Source: Tubulanus polymorphus
Taxonomy: Eukaryota > Nemertea > Palaeonemertea > Tubulaniformes > Tubulanidae
Direction: 5' to 3'
NCBI RefSeq assembly: GCF_964204645.1
Contig: NC_134031.1
Span: forward strand, 18,287,307-18,351,306
DNA length: 64,000 nt
The notes beneath the pieces are model-generated. The model did not search any database. It was not told where the DNA came from and was given only the letters and a program-made list of their open reading frames with translations. Numbering within the stretch: position 1 is the first letter of the stretch; the number at the start of each line of letters is the position of its first letter. The translations under genes and the position numbers were made by a program. Shown here piece by piece: positions 42,746 to 54,473 of the stretch.

Positions 42746-42806
42746 CGCTCGTAGCGTGGATGAGCACACGAGACGGCTCATCGCTAATAGCAGACATCGT
42801 GTGCCC

Positions 42807-43619
42807 ATTAATGACTGTTATAGAGAGTTTAATGACAAATTCTAACATTAAAATGGAACCAAGAGGAATTTATGGCTCTCACATATATACATGTGCTTTT
42901 TCCAATGCTAGTATTTATTGGATATAGTGGCAGAGTCAGTTAGCAACATGGTTGACTTAATAAATACCCACTACTAATAAATCGACAGTAAAATGTTTCC
43001 TAGTCAATCACCAGTACAGTCAATTATTGACACCCACTTTTGTAAAAATCCAAAAGAGAATTAAAACGCATTAGTCTTCGCGCGAAATCATAAAACGTCG
43101 TTTCTTGATTAAGATTATCAATGCAAATCCCGCTTTTCTAAGTGTCTAGCTTTATTAAAATGGTTTTCTTTTGTATTGTACATCAAAATTCATGCATGCT
43201 GGAAATTTATAAACTGGTTATATAGTTGTGTATATGGAGTTTGATATTATAAATCCTCCTGCAGTCCTCAAAACTCATAATGATCATTCAATTGGAACAG
43301 CTGCCAATATAGTGGATAAAACAGAATGCAAACTTTAACGCAGACTCGTGCTGAATATGTTAAACAAAAAATATATATGTATTTCGTTCGGGTATCACTC
43401 ACAACAAAATCAATACACCAGATTCTCCTGATGCAATACATCTAGATATAAACACGATTAACATCGATATTTCTATGAATATAAATTATTAATAAAAAAT
43501 GCTCGTATTGGTAGAACACGTGTATTGTTTTATCAGCCGCGCACTCAGTGGCCGTCTCTAATGCTCAGAAAAATAGAGCTATGATCAGTATTCAGTGAAA
43601 GGTTACATAAATTATCAAA
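42807..43619. other. Intergenic, nothing recognised
   Basis: AT-rich, no ORF or repeat structure that I can support. Confidence 0.5.
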
Positions 43620-43806
43620 TACAGTAAACCTCTCCTTACCCGGACCAGGGAGGTGGGATCGGACCCTGCTCGGACAAACTTGAACCGGCCAAAATTGGTC
43701 CGAGTTAAGGGTCGAAAAATACGTTATGAAGTCAGAAAATGATTTCGTTGTTGTCGAAGTTAGTCAAAAGTCGGAGTTGATCATGTTTGGAGCGAGGTTC
43801 ATTGTA
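43620..43806. mobile_element. MITE with TACAGTAAACCTC ends
   Basis: Imperfect inverted ends (TACAGTAAACCTCTCC / GAGCGAGGTTCATTGTA) with TA borders and internal CGGACC / GGTCCGAG words. Non-autonomous. Confidence 0.55.
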
Positions 43807-44363
43807 TATTACATATTTAAACCGCATTTTTGAATAATCAAAAACGATCGAAATAAATCAAGAAAGATCGATCATATTTTTTAGCCGATTCTTTACAGAA
43901 TAGCAGTCGTCACTGATTGGAAGTCGTCTCTATTTTCTAGTCACTATTTGTATTCAATGTTTAAGTCGTCATTTGGAAGTCGCAACTATGACAGCAGGTA
44001 TATAATTATATTTCATTTTTCAATTTCCTGATATCAATTATTGCTATAAGTACAGCCCTAGGCTTGCACTGTGTCCTTCATCTTATGTATGTAAAAACAA
44101 TGTGTATTCCTATATGTTGAATAATCATATATGGCATAACGATGAAAATAAATTATATATCATATATTACATCATCAAAGTGATGTTTACAATTCGACCG
44201 AAAACGCTGTCAATCGACTCCAGTAAAATACAAAGTGTTCGTTTTCTTTTATTTCAAAATTAAATTCCTAAAATTTCTCAAAATCGTTCATGTTGGAATT
44301 GCGTTCTGAGCGCCACAGACGTATCTGAAAGAACAGGAAAAAATTACTTGAAATTCATTTTAT

Positions 44364-44549
44364 TCATTCGAGTTCTAGTTCGGCAGATTTCGGTTGAATT
44401 TCACTCTCATATTGTCGATCGTAGATTCTGATTTTTACCTCTTTTTTTCTTGACTTTCTTACAACCGTAACAAACGAGTCCGATAACTAAAACAAGGACG
44501 GCTAGAACTCCCAAAGCGCTTCCCAGAATAATCGTGTGCTTCAGTTTAT
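44364..44549 (-). CDS. CUB protein exon 7 (membrane segment and tail)
   Basis: Acceptor CTTTGTAG. Membrane helix then KKVKKKRG. In-frame stop at 44407. A second frame, one base off across an A7 run, encodes YDRQYESEIQPKSAELELE and ends at TGA 44366-44364. That stop overlaps an AATAAA at 44364-44359. Confidence 0.7.
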
Positions 44550-47500
44550 CTACAAAGAAAAGATGAAAACAATCCTTTGTCAGGGATCGGAAAATTCAGA
44601 TATCAGGATCCATTTCACAGCTATGAGTCAGAGTTCACTCTGGATCCAGTTCAACTGATGTGAGTTTTAGAGTTACTCTGAGTTGAAATCAGTTAATTTT
44701 CAATGAGTTAACTCTAGAGAAGTCGACTGCGTAGAACTGGCTCTGTTTGATATTTCAGATGTACAATACTCTCCGACACATAGTAAAATTAAATATGGAT
44801 TCTATTGATTTCATCTCATAATTCAGGTTTTTATGAGTATATTAGGTATATGTATATATGTATATATAACGAAATTATATGAATTCATATTCTTTTTTTT
44901 CTATGTCTCAGGAATTATTGAACATGTGAAATATATGGACCTTTCTAATTTAGGGAAGGTGATGAGTTGGTTTTATTCCTATGAAATTATTACGGCTGCA
45001 CAATACCTTTATCGTTTGCTAAATAACACGGGATTTCATCTGCTTCAAATTTACAATCTACGCAAGAATGAAAAATAGAACAAAAATAATAACAATCATT
45101 TTCTAAAAATTTACATTGTGGGTTAAACAACTATAATCCAGACGGAAAATAGTCTCAACTATCTACAACGTAAGAATAAATTCGTAATATTCATTATCAT
45201 TACTGCACAGAACAAGGTTTAACTCGATTTGAACGGAACGGGAAGTTGTCTTACATTCGATGAAGGTTAAATCAAATCCGCGTCTGGTCGGTTGATTCGA
45301 TGACGTCACGAACTCGAGAGAGAAATGATTCAGCGACGTGTAGTAAGATCCTTTCGGTGGTTTAGCGCTGGTGAATGTGAAAAGCGGCAAAAGCTTCGAA
45401 CCTTCTTCGTAGATATGCAGAATTGCTCCCGAACCGAGATCGAAATCCTGAAAACAAACACAGGAATAGAATTGTTGATTCCTTTTCGAAAACGTACGTG
45501 TATGAAAGAAAAACTATTTCTTTCTAAATTCTAATTTGGATTTAAGAATTCCATCACATCAGCCCATAGTTGGGTAAACAAGTAGAAAATCCTGCAATAT
45601 AAAAAAGAAAAAAGACATCAGGTGACAGTATGCCTGATGATTGTCATTATAGCTTATAACCGAACTGAACATTCCATCTATTGTTATTTGATTTATTGTG
45701 GCATTTCACGTCTAACACGGAAATTATACTTTATCTCGATCTAATAAAGAATGCATTTGATAACATTGAAATAAGTAATAATTCAGCGTAATTTAGCGTA
45801 ATAAGATTTAAGGCGTAATGCACGGTTGAGTTGATTTGTCACGTATTCACAGCAAGATTATTAAATTGTCGTCACCAGCCGTCCGTACTGGAGAGAATTT
45901 CATGGTTCGTTCCCAGGTAACCAATAACAACAAACCTGACAGTACAGACAGACTATTACAGTAATACTGAAAGTATAGACGACGGATTCGCAGTAGGATT
46001 GCGACGCCGGAATAGAGATATACATATTTTGAAATATACCACTTCTATATTGATAGTAATTTTTAGGTAAGTGAGAAAGTAGCACATGTCGACCTTTCTT
46101 TAATTCGTTCAAGAAAATAACATGTATATACGCAATTTCATTTTAGAAATTTTTAATTCTGTTACTGCAAAATGATAAGAATTTGTATCAATTAGAATCT
46201 GTTAGCCTAGGTATCTATTTCGATATATGATTAGGGTGGGTATCAATATGTATATGTTAGAAAACGGTGTTGTTCTACTGTAGATCATCGTCGATTTTAA
46301 GTCCCAATTTGTATTTCCAATGACCAATCAAATTCACATTTCTAATCATTTGGTTAAGTCGTTTCCATTTTTAGTTTCAATTTCTATTTCTAATCCAATT
46401 CAACATAACGAAGTAGTAGTGATCATTTGAATATATAAGTCGTCATTACAGTCAAACTCATTACGACTGACTGAAGTTGTCGCTATTTTCGAGCCCCAAT
46501 TTGTATTTCCAATTCAATTTAGGAAGTGTAAGTCATCATTAGAGTAGGGTCCCACAGTATCCTAGGTGTATACTGTATAAGAACTTATCTAGGGTACTGG
46601 GGTCAATAGGTTTTGCGCCAGGCCCCTGATGTGGAATACGCTATAACGACTTCAGCTAATTCCACAGTACTGTACAATGTTTGTTAAAACTGTGCTTGTG
46701 CTCTTTTTTCAGACAAGAAAAATTAAAACATGGCAGGAGTCGACGAGAAGACAATGTTCGGCGACACTTCCTCGTTCGCTCTTCAAATGAAACGTCTTAT
46801 AAACAATAAAGACATGAGCGACATTAAATTCCTGATCGGTCCGAACAGAAAACCAGTTTACGCTCATCGCTGTTTGCTATCGGCGAGGTGCGATGTTTTT
46901 AGAGCTATGTTTCTCGATCAGGCGAAGAATAAAGAATCGCAAGACGTACCGTTCGTCATGTCGGATATTTCGATGGAGATTTTCATGCCCATTTTGGAGT
47001 TTATCTACACCAATGCGGTGACGCTATCGAGTAAGAACGCCGTCGATGTGTTGGGCAGCGCTCTGGAATACGGTATGGACGATTTGAGGAAGTTATCGGT
47101 GAGATATTTGATCGAGAATTTGAGTATAAACACGGCGAGTGAAGCGATGCAGGCGGCTGTCACTTACGGACAAGATGAACTTAGAGAAAAGGCGTTGAAT
47201 TATACAGAAAACAATACATCGGGCGTGTTTAAAACTAAAGGTTTTCATGAAATGTCTGAAGATGCTTTGTCCGTCGTGTTGGATAGTGATCAATTACAAC
47301 TGGACGAATTGGATATTCTTAACGCAGTTCGGGAATGGGCTACGGTGAATTCGGTTGTTCTGTCCAAACCGGTCAACGAGGTCGCCAAGAAGGTGATCTG
47401 GAACGTGCGACTCGCGTTACTGTCGCCGGACGAACTGGCTAAAGTAGAGAAGGAGAACGAAAAGGATCACATGGTTCCGGTCGAGTTGATGTCGATGGCC

Positions 47501-50500
47501 TGGAGATTCCACGCTTTGCGAAAACCGGATAAAAAGAACGCGTTCACGAAACGTAGAAAGGGAACGACGCTGAGAGATTCACACAAAGGGTTGGAAAATT
47601 TATAATATACGAGAAAAAACATTTCAAGTCAAATTCTAACGGCAATATACTGTACAATAAAGCAGTGGGGGGAGGGGGGAGTTGAGAGGGCCTGTTGAGG
47701 TGGATATGGAATTTTCCATTAATTAAATGTTATCGGTATGGTAACCTAAGTGAACGAATTGTCAAGCCAAGTTCTAATCACAATAGAAAAGTGAAAAAAT
47801 GAACTTATCAAAAGAGGTCACGATCTTCTTGTTTAGTGGCAATCTGTGTCTGACGCTGATTCTATTTTCAATACTAAAATTATTTTGGATATTGCTATCG
47901 CTATTGGATCTCAATGTTCGTAATTTAAGCGTAGTTCTTATTGAATTGTTTATGTCGCTGCCAATTTGTAACAAAAAGCTGAAATAAAATATCATTGTTT
48001 ATCTGTTTAATACGAACCTGAAAGTTGAATTTAATCGTTCCTTTTTTATTAGCTGTAACGATCTGATATTGTTTGCGGAAGCCGTTTGGATAGTTTAGAG
48101 GATATGCGGGTGAGGAGACCGAACCGCTCGTCATCCAGCGGTTAAACTGAACACGATCTGTTAAATGAATAATAGACAAAATAGATTGTTCAGTTCGAGA
48201 TATCTAAGGAGAATCATAACGCTTAGATTTTTGCAATAAAACAAGAACGTTCACCTGCGGTAGAGGAATTCAGTTCCTGAAATTGCGCTTTAAAACCAAG
48301 TTGTGATGAAGACGGTTTATTTCCAACCGACTGAAACGTAACCTGCAAAATATGAGATCATTTGTTATTTCAAAAAATGTTTTCATATAATCCGTTCAAT
48401 TTCCTACTGTTCTCTGGTACGTTAACAACTTAGTGCACACGACATAAACGCTGTCACCTGACACAAACGATACCTTTTGTTATTGATGCCAGTTGCTGCT
48501 ATTGGCGAAGATGGTTCTAACTTATATGGAAAATTTGAATTCTTCTATTGCAAGAGATTAGGTCATTGACTGGCTTCCGGTGAAGCCGTAGTGAACACTC
48601 GTCGCCAGACTAGGTCCATATGAAATACTGAATACTACAGCGAAACGACCAAGATTTGGGTTCGAACCCATCTAAAGCTACCAAAATAGTCGTAGAATTC
48701 TTAACTAACTTACCGTAATTTCATTTGTTAACGAGGTTACACCTTTTGGAGCATTAGCACTAAAGACGCCAAGTAGATTTCCATTTGCATCAGCGATCTG
48801 TTCAGATTATGAAGAAGACATTTTTTGAATATTTTATTTGATTTCATAAACCTTCAGTTATCATAAACAGGGGCCAGTTACTCAAAATTGGTTTGAGTTA
48901 GCTGGTCTGAGTTGCACAGTCGTGACTAGTTTTAAATCTCATGACTAGTCTTATGTGGTTAGTGGCAAAAAGTCCATTGTGACCACATAATTCACCCGCC
49001 GATTATCTACAACCAAATATTGCCCCAATTTTAAATGAATTCAGTTGTCCATCACAGCAAAATAAATTTAATCTTTAATATCTGCGTTTAAATGATCTTG
49101 TAGTAATTTCAATCGAATTTACTGGTTCACTTACAGATACTGTATTCTTTTTCATGCCGGTGACGTCATCATTTATACGAAACTGGTCGAATACTACAGC
49201 TATCAAAGTGCCCCCTGGTGACTGATCGGGCAGACGATATTTATAAATACATTGAGAATTGACGGGGAAGACATCCGGGTAGTTTGGTGACGTGAAAGTA
49301 AGGTTCTGCGAGGTACTCGTCCAATTTCCTCCACATCCGGTTACACTGTCGCGTAAACATAACCCTTAAAAATATTCAACAAATAGCCTGCTTTAGACCT
49401 GGATCCAGTTTCATAAAGGTTGGGGGTAAATTATCCCAAAAATAAAGTGTTATGAATCAATTCTATAGTTATTTTTTCAAAACTAAGAGGGAAGTTTTGA
49501 AAATAGCTCATGGACGTCGCTACTCTCTTAGTTTTAGAAATATCACTACTCTCTTTCCTCTAATTGTGGTTCTTTCTTCTATTGACGTAAAGATAGCGCT
49601 TCTAACAACTGTCAACGTATTTTTACTCCTCAATCGTTAAGTCACGTGTGAACTCCGTGGTAGATGGAAAGTGCACCGAAATCTTTTCAAAAACAGACGA
49701 AAATTCAACACAATACTTTTTTCTTTTAATTCCTCAGATTGTTAGGTTTTACTTTCAATTCTATCGATCTATCTCGTGATAAGAAATGTATTCCCCTGGT
49801 ACCTAAAACCTGTCCTTCGTCAACAAGCAGAAGAAAAACGATTTTTTGGGAATTTTCTCCTTTTTAATTCTATTTCGTGATATAACAACATCGCAGTACA
49901 CAATCCTCGATAAATAATCATTTCTATCAATACAGTGTGGTCGTCTAATATATTCCTTGTTTTGTGTGGTTAACATTCCGACCTTTTCGATCGTTTTTTT
50001 ACAGTTATAGTTTAGCATATAGAATGATGTATGAATAAAATTCATTTATAATGTTGTTTCTTGTAGTTGTGCTTGAGCTGGGTTTTTTTTAGATAAAAGT
50101 ACGTGTGGCCTCAAATAAAAGAGGAACGCTTTTTGACACCCGGATGCTCAACACATCGACACTAATCACCCACGTATGATATATATCGCCAGCATTACAT
50201 ATACAAATACATATACAAAGGAAAAATACTTTTGATAAAATACTTTCGTACAAAAAATGAGGATTTAATTTACTTTTTTCTAGGGAGCTTTATTTCAAAC
50301 GCAGTTCAAGTCCATTGACACAATTATCAATACTTATATATGAAACATATAAACCTCAAATAAAGAAAAATGATTTGATCACAAATATACATTTCATATA
50401 AACAGGATACATGTACGGTTTATATGATTTTTTTTGATGAGTGAGCGATTATATCACAGAGATATTTTGACACTTACCAAACAGCACCAGAATAGTGAAT

Positions 50501-50574
50501 ATACAACGGGTATCATCGCTTACGAGTCGACGCCGACGACAGCAGCTGCTATTCAGCGGCCACCACTGCTTCAT
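44364..50574 (-). CDS. Two-CUB-domain single-pass membrane protein
   Basis: Seven exons, 5' to 3': 50574-50478, 49364-49135, 48797-48714, 48342-48255, 48157-48018, 45447-45255, 44549-44364. Start MKQWWPLNSSCCRRRR then CIFTILVLF, a signal peptide or signal-anchor. CUB1 spans exons 2-4 (VTGCGGNWTSTSQNLTFTSP through GFKAQFQEL). CUB2 spans exons 5-6 (SSPAYPLNYPNGFRKQY through FVTSSNQPTRRGFDL). Exon 7 has the membrane segment ILGSALGVLAVLVLVIGLVC followed by a Lys-rich stop-transfer. In the given frame it stops at TGA 44409-44407 (324 residues). The next frame reads on through an acidic tail to 44364 (see findings). Extracellular binding role likely; ligand unknown. Confidence 0.8.
45255..45447 (-). 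CDS. CUB protein exon 6 (CUB2 end)
   Basis: Acceptor GTTTTCAG, donor GTAAGA. DFDLGSGAILHIYEEGSK then EFVTSSNQPTRRGFDL. Related to the broken exon at 39617-40072. Confidence 0.85.
46730..47605 (+). CDS. BTBD19: BTB/BACK domain protein, BTBD19
   Basis: 291 residues in one uninterrupted ORF, the same length as I recall for the family. BTB domain at about residues 28-130 (NNKDMSDIKFLIG, YAHRCLLSARCDVFRAMF, LEFIYTNAVTL). BACK-like region from about 135 (AVTYGQDELREKAL, LDELDILNAVREWA). Basic C-terminus KRRKGTTLRDSHKG. Likely a Cullin-3 adaptor or scaffold by family analogy. ATG at 46730 is 17 bp after CTCTTTTTTCAG (46701-46712), so an upstream non-coding exon is probable. It sits wholly inside the intron between exons 5 and 6 of the opposite-strand CUB gene. 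Confidence 0.92.
   Translation: MAGVDEKTMFGDTSSFALQMKRLINNKDMSDIKFLIGPNRKPVYAHRCLLSARCDVFRAMFLDQAKNKESQDVPFVMSDISMEIFMPILEFIYTNAVTLSSKNAVDVLGSALEYGMDDLRKLSVRYLIENLSINTASEAMQAAVTYGQDELREKALNYTENNTSGVFKTKGFHEMSEDALSVVLDSDQLQLDELDILNAVREWATVNSVVLSKPVNEVAKKVIWNVRLALLSPDELAKVEKENEKDHMVPVELMSMAWRFHALRKPDKKNAFTKRRKGTTLRDSHKGLENL
47656..47661 (+). terminator. BTBD19 polyadenylation signal
   Basis: AATAAA 51 bp after the BTBD19 stop codon. Confidence 0.7.
48018..48157 (-). CDS. CUB protein exon 5 (CUB2 start)
   Basis: Acceptor GATCTGTTAAATG-type intron end ...CAG at 48160-48158 (read on the minus strand as AACAG), donor GTTCGT. SGSVSSPAYPLNYPNGF. Confidence 0.8.
48255..48342 (-). CDS. CUB protein exon 4 (CUB1 end)
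   Basis: Acceptor TTTTGCAG, donor GTGAAC. VTFQSVGNKPSSSQLGFKAQ: C-terminal CUB strand. Confidence 0.82.
48714..48797 (-). CDS. CUB protein exon 3 (CUB1)
   Basis: Acceptor TGAACAG, donor GTAAGT, phase 0-0. IADANGNLLGVFSANAPKGV. Confidence 0.82.
49135..49364 (-). CDS. CUB protein exon 2 (CUB1)
   Basis: Acceptor TTTTTAAG, donor GTAAGT. CGGNWTSTSQ, FTSPNYPDVFPVNSQCIYKY: N-terminal CUB signature. Confidence 0.85.
50478..50574 (-). CDS. CUB protein exon 1
   Basis: ATG at 50574-50572; signal peptide or anchor; donor GTAAGT, phase 1. Confidence 0.78.
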
Positions 50575-51850
50575 CGTTTATCCCCTTACGACAAATAGTT
50601 TCATAGTAAAAAATTCCTACAAAACTTCTCCATAACTGTTAATAAAACGCGTAAACTCCTTATCGACGGTTGAATAAGTGACCGCTCTATAGTTTGGTAT
50701 ATTATAGTACTATCAGTTCTGAACAGCGCTATGAAACAGTACGCCCCTTAATTTCAGAGTATAATATTCAATAGTAGGTCACAGTAGAGATATCAGACAA
50801 ATGCGCTAATGACGTCGTCTTTTATTGCTGTGACCAATAGTTTTTATCTAACCTTTCAGCTTTTATGAATCGATAGAGTTTCGACACAGTGAAAAACCCC
50901 CGAGGAGAATTTGTTTATTTCAACATCGATTGAATAGACACGTTGAAATATTTGGCAGCGAGTCATTTTTTATCGGCGACTAAAAATAATTATCTGGTTT
51001 CGGTTCGAAAATGATCGTTTCTATATACATGTAGTTCAATGTGTGAAAATAATATGGTAGTCACAGTTTTTATGGCATTACAAAAAAAACTTATACATGT
51101 ATAGATGAAGGACGGTTGGTTACTATAAGTAATACACTTTTATCAGATACATATTGTACACGACCCTTTCAAGAAAATATGGCCGCCTTCAGAAATCTCC
51201 CTATGACGTCATCTGATTTGCCTCTGCGACCAGATTCATCAACTACTCTGGTAAGTGTACTGCAATTATCTAGACCTCGCCATTTTGTTATCGATGACGT
51301 CATAGGTTGAATAAAGGAAGGCGGGCATTTTACAATAACATGCAAGATAAGCCATCAAATATACACGTATCTTAGTTTATGATTAACAGCATACATGTAT
51401 TTCTCAACGGATGTGAAATCTCTGACACCCGATCGTCGTAAAAATTCTTATTCGATCCAGTTTCACAGTTGTGAATTGTGAAATGAATTCTCAATCAACC
51501 GTTCACAAACGCACGGCTGCTTTATTATAAAAATTGCACTTTTTGAGCAGAGAAAGACACTCAAAAACAAAATATTCTCTATTTATTTTCCATTGATCTT
51601 TAACTTTCACAGTCTTATCGTAGCTTTCTGGGGTATTCGTGTAACCTGACGAATGGTACAAAGCGGCCGAAAAGATTTCGTGATGGATTACGAAGTAGGC
51701 ACCCAACGACCTGCACTTCGGTATATATCCACATATACAGGATCAAAATAGAAATTCAAATTAACTACAACTGTAGAACTGGATAGGTACAATAGATATA
51801 AAGACAATAAAAGATATTTCTTAAACATTCTTCAAGATAATAAATAATGT
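50575..51850. other. Intergenic between CUB gene 5' end and ABCB 3' end
   Basis: Should include the CUB gene promoter and the ABCB 3' UTR. Minus-strand AATAAA candidates at 51521-51526 and 51582-51587. Several TGACGTCA-like words (for example near 51210 and 51295). No ORF supported. Confidence 0.45.
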
Positions 51851-52051
51851 TTATCGTAGTTCTAATTGGCCACTGGTAAGCGAGTAATACGCTCCTTTCA
51901 CAGCCAGCAGTTCCTGGTGAGTTCCGAGCTCCACTACTCGACCGTGATCTATAACGGCGATGACGTCAGCACCTTGTACAGTCGACAGACGATGAGCTAT
52001 GACGATACACGTACGACCTTCTTTAGCTCGATCGAGAGCCGTCTGAACGAT
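51851..52051 (-). CDS. ABCB1: ABCB terminal exon (H-loop)
   Basis: Acceptor [42 protein letters not shown], stop TAA. Confidence 0.92.
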   Translation of the reverse strand: MVQTALDRAKEGRTCIVIAHRLSTVQGADVIAVIDHGRVVELGTHQELLAVKGAYYSLTSGQLELR

Positions 52052-54473
52052 CTATATTGAGCAACAAGTAGAAAAATTATTGAAATTTTTATGAGAAAAA
52101 AATAAATCACGATAATGTAATATATAAACCCCACACAAATAATCCAATATCAAGCTCTTTGTTTCCCATTTGAAGGAGTTAAAATCCCTAGTTTAAATCA
52201 GTTCATATTTTCCCATTTTCAATAAGTAAACTTTAGAGGCAAATCTTAACCGAAAAGCTGTGGAACTAGGTCCAGTTTTTGTCGTAATTTTGAATGTTTT
52301 CTTTGGTATGAAGAAAATTGAAATGTTTTGATTTTTGAATTGACAGGGTACGACACTAAGCTAAATTCAAATTCACCAACAAGTAAATAAATAAATAATC
52401 ACTTCCAATTCAAGCATTATTGTTCAACACAATAAAGTAATTAAAACAGTTATCAACGTACCCTTTCATTTTCTGTGTCGAGAGCTGACGTGGCCTCGTC
52501 AAGTATGAGTATAGGCGGGTTACAGATTAAAGCCCTGGCTATAGCGACTCGCTGTTTCTGACCTCCAGATAGCTGCGTTCCCTTCTCGCCGACCATCGTT
52601 TCATAACCCTGAATACATATCACACAAATATCAGCGACATTTCAAAAGTGACACATAAAATAAGTCTTAAACTGAATAGAGCTCCACAATTCTCTGTTAA
52701 GATTCAACTGTGTATTTCAAATAGACTGTGTGTTGTTTAAAAGTAGCCAGTCTCATTGCATTCTAGAGCCTGTTTCAGAAACAAGTTGATCGTTTTGTAA
52801 GTGTTGGCTATCATATAACTAATGAAATCTTTAGTTGTTCTTTGAAGTGCATGTGACTCTGTTTTTTCTTTGGAGAAGGGGCCGATTGGTCCATACCGAT
52901 TCCGGAATTCTCTTCTGGCGCGTTCCGACCAGAATACACTCTAAGTATTCCAGAATAGCGTAATCTGTAAACCTGATAGAAGCGGCCGGTAGAGAGTGTG
53001 ATCGGGAATTGATATTCCTAAACCGGAATATGTTCAATCGAAACCTACCCATGTCTTGTTATAATTCAAATTCAATAACTTCGTGATAAAACTAACGAAT
53101 TAACGTAACGTTTACCTCGGGCAGAGCGGTGATGAAATCGTGGGCGTTGCTCATTGTTGCAGCGTTTTCAATCATATCCTGAGTCCACGGCGGCTCCAAA
53201 CCGTAAGTTATATTCTCAGCAATAGTTTTATCGAACAGCACTGGTTCCTGGCTGACCACGGCAATACGCGACCGCAGAAACTGCGTGTTCAACGATCTGA
53301 TATCAACACCGTCAACGAGCTGAAGAAAATATTATCAATATGAATTTGAATATGAATTTCATTTCTCAATAAATATTTTTAAATCGTGTACATAATTACA
53401 ATATATAGCATTGACAGAATATGATTTATTGAGAGGACACCCCCAAGTCGAAAGACTGTACCAAATGATGGGGGGGGGGCAATTATCAGAAATGTCATTA
53501 TATAACATCCGAGGAATATTGAATAATTTTGAAAATGTGCGCCCAAAAACTGAGATCCACAATAAAAGACTCATCATCCGTCAGAAATGGCTGCAGTATC
53601 TATGAACCCATGGCTTAAAGCTCGAAAGGTAGAAACTATTATTTCCCTATCATCCCTGTCTTAAGATAATTGACACAAAAAAAAACAATTGTATTTGAAA
53701 GAATAATGAATAGTTGAACATCTTATCATATTCAATAACTTGATTGTATATATTTTATTTTATTATATTTTATTTTTATTTAACTTGAGAAAAAATGTCT
53801 CTTTATAGGAACTTGTACTATTGAATTACTACTACTATCATCATTATTATTATTAACATCGATTGTTGTGATTATATTAATGAGGATATAAGAAATGAAC
53901 TGTAAACTAAACGTACTATACTCCCGTCGGCAACATCGTAAAGTCTTTGTAGTAACGAAACGATCGTACTTTTACCGCAGCCACTGGTTCCGACTAAAGC
54001 CATCGTTTGACCCGATTTTACTTGAAACGATACTTTATCTAACACTGTCACGTCGGGACGCGTCGGATACTTAAAACACACGTCTTTATACGTCACTTCG
54101 CCATGTATCTTATCCTGAAAAACAAAACAGCAGAAACATTTAGGGCCCGAAAAGAAAGGATGCAAGGTATTTGAGTTGGAAACTAACTAATATTTTTTTT
54201 GGATATTGAATCCTCGGGACCCTGGGTAAGTCAACTAAAAATACATTAAAATACTGCTCAGTACAACCGATGAAACTTAGCTAAATACAATTATCAAACT
54301 TCGTAGAAGAACTAACCATAGTCGCCCCATCTTCAGAAGTGTTATCTATTTTCGGTTGTGTATCTAGCACTTTGATAATCATTCCGGCGGCAAGTTTCGC
54401 TTTAGAATAATCGGGTAACATCGACGATGCTTGACCGACCGATAAACCGGCGAATGCTACGGCGAAAAATACC
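51851..54473 (-). CDS. ABCB1: ABCB/P-glycoprotein-type ABC transporter, 3' end only
   Basis: Five exons, 5' to 3': 54473-54317, 54114-53917, 53319-53116, 52608-52462, 52051-51851, all in frame to a TAA at 51853-51851. They encode the last membrane helix region ([15 protein letters not shown]), the linker, and a complete C-terminal nucleotide-binding domain. That domain has Walker [11 protein letters not shown]-loop VSQEPVLFD, signature [15 protein letters not shown], Walker [13 protein letters not shown], and the H-loop in IVIAHRLST. Tail ends SGQLELR. The domain would be the second of a full ABC exporter of lipids or drugs. The first half of such a protein (about 900-1000 residues) is not found upstream in the window. 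Confidence 0.88.
52462..52608 (-). CDS. ABCB1: ABCB exon (signature and Walker B)
   Basis: Acceptor TATTCAG, donor GTACGT, phase 0-0. [18 protein letters not shown] and [12 protein letters not shown]. Confidence 0.93.
53116..53319 (-). CDS. ABCB1: ABCB exon (Q-loop)
   Basis: Acceptor TTCTTCAG, donor GTAAAC, phase 0-0. [20 protein letters not shown] then [10 protein letters not shown]. Confidence 0.92.
53917..54114 (-). CDS. ABCB1: ABCB exon (Walker A)
   Basis: Acceptor TTTTTCAG, donor GTACGT, phase 0-0. [15 protein letters not shown] and [18 protein letters not shown]. Confidence 0.92.
54317..54473 (-). CDS. ABCB1: ABCB exon (TM end and linker)
   Basis: Acceptor ATTTCTAG, donor GTTAGT; phase 2 in, 0 out. 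[34 protein letters not shown]. First exon seen; something must precede it. Confidence 0.85.

Noticed and set aside
42147-42927. Long overlapping open frames on both strands (174-233 residues)
   Set aside because: Caused by the 36-bp minisatellite, whose period is a multiple of three; no start context, domain or splice support.
44833-45078. 81-residue plus-strand frame in the CUB gene intron
   Set aside because: AT-rich, no motif, lies between well supported minus-strand exons.
47774-47995. Small frames on both strands after BTBD19
   Set aside because: Low-complexity AT-rich intron of the CUB gene with no family features.
48640-48670. tRNA-like GGGTTCGAACCC
   Set aside because: Isolated B-box word without a cloverleaf around it.
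53411-53605. Plus-strand frame across the ABCB intron
   Set aside because: No splice or domain support; intronic, includes a G run.
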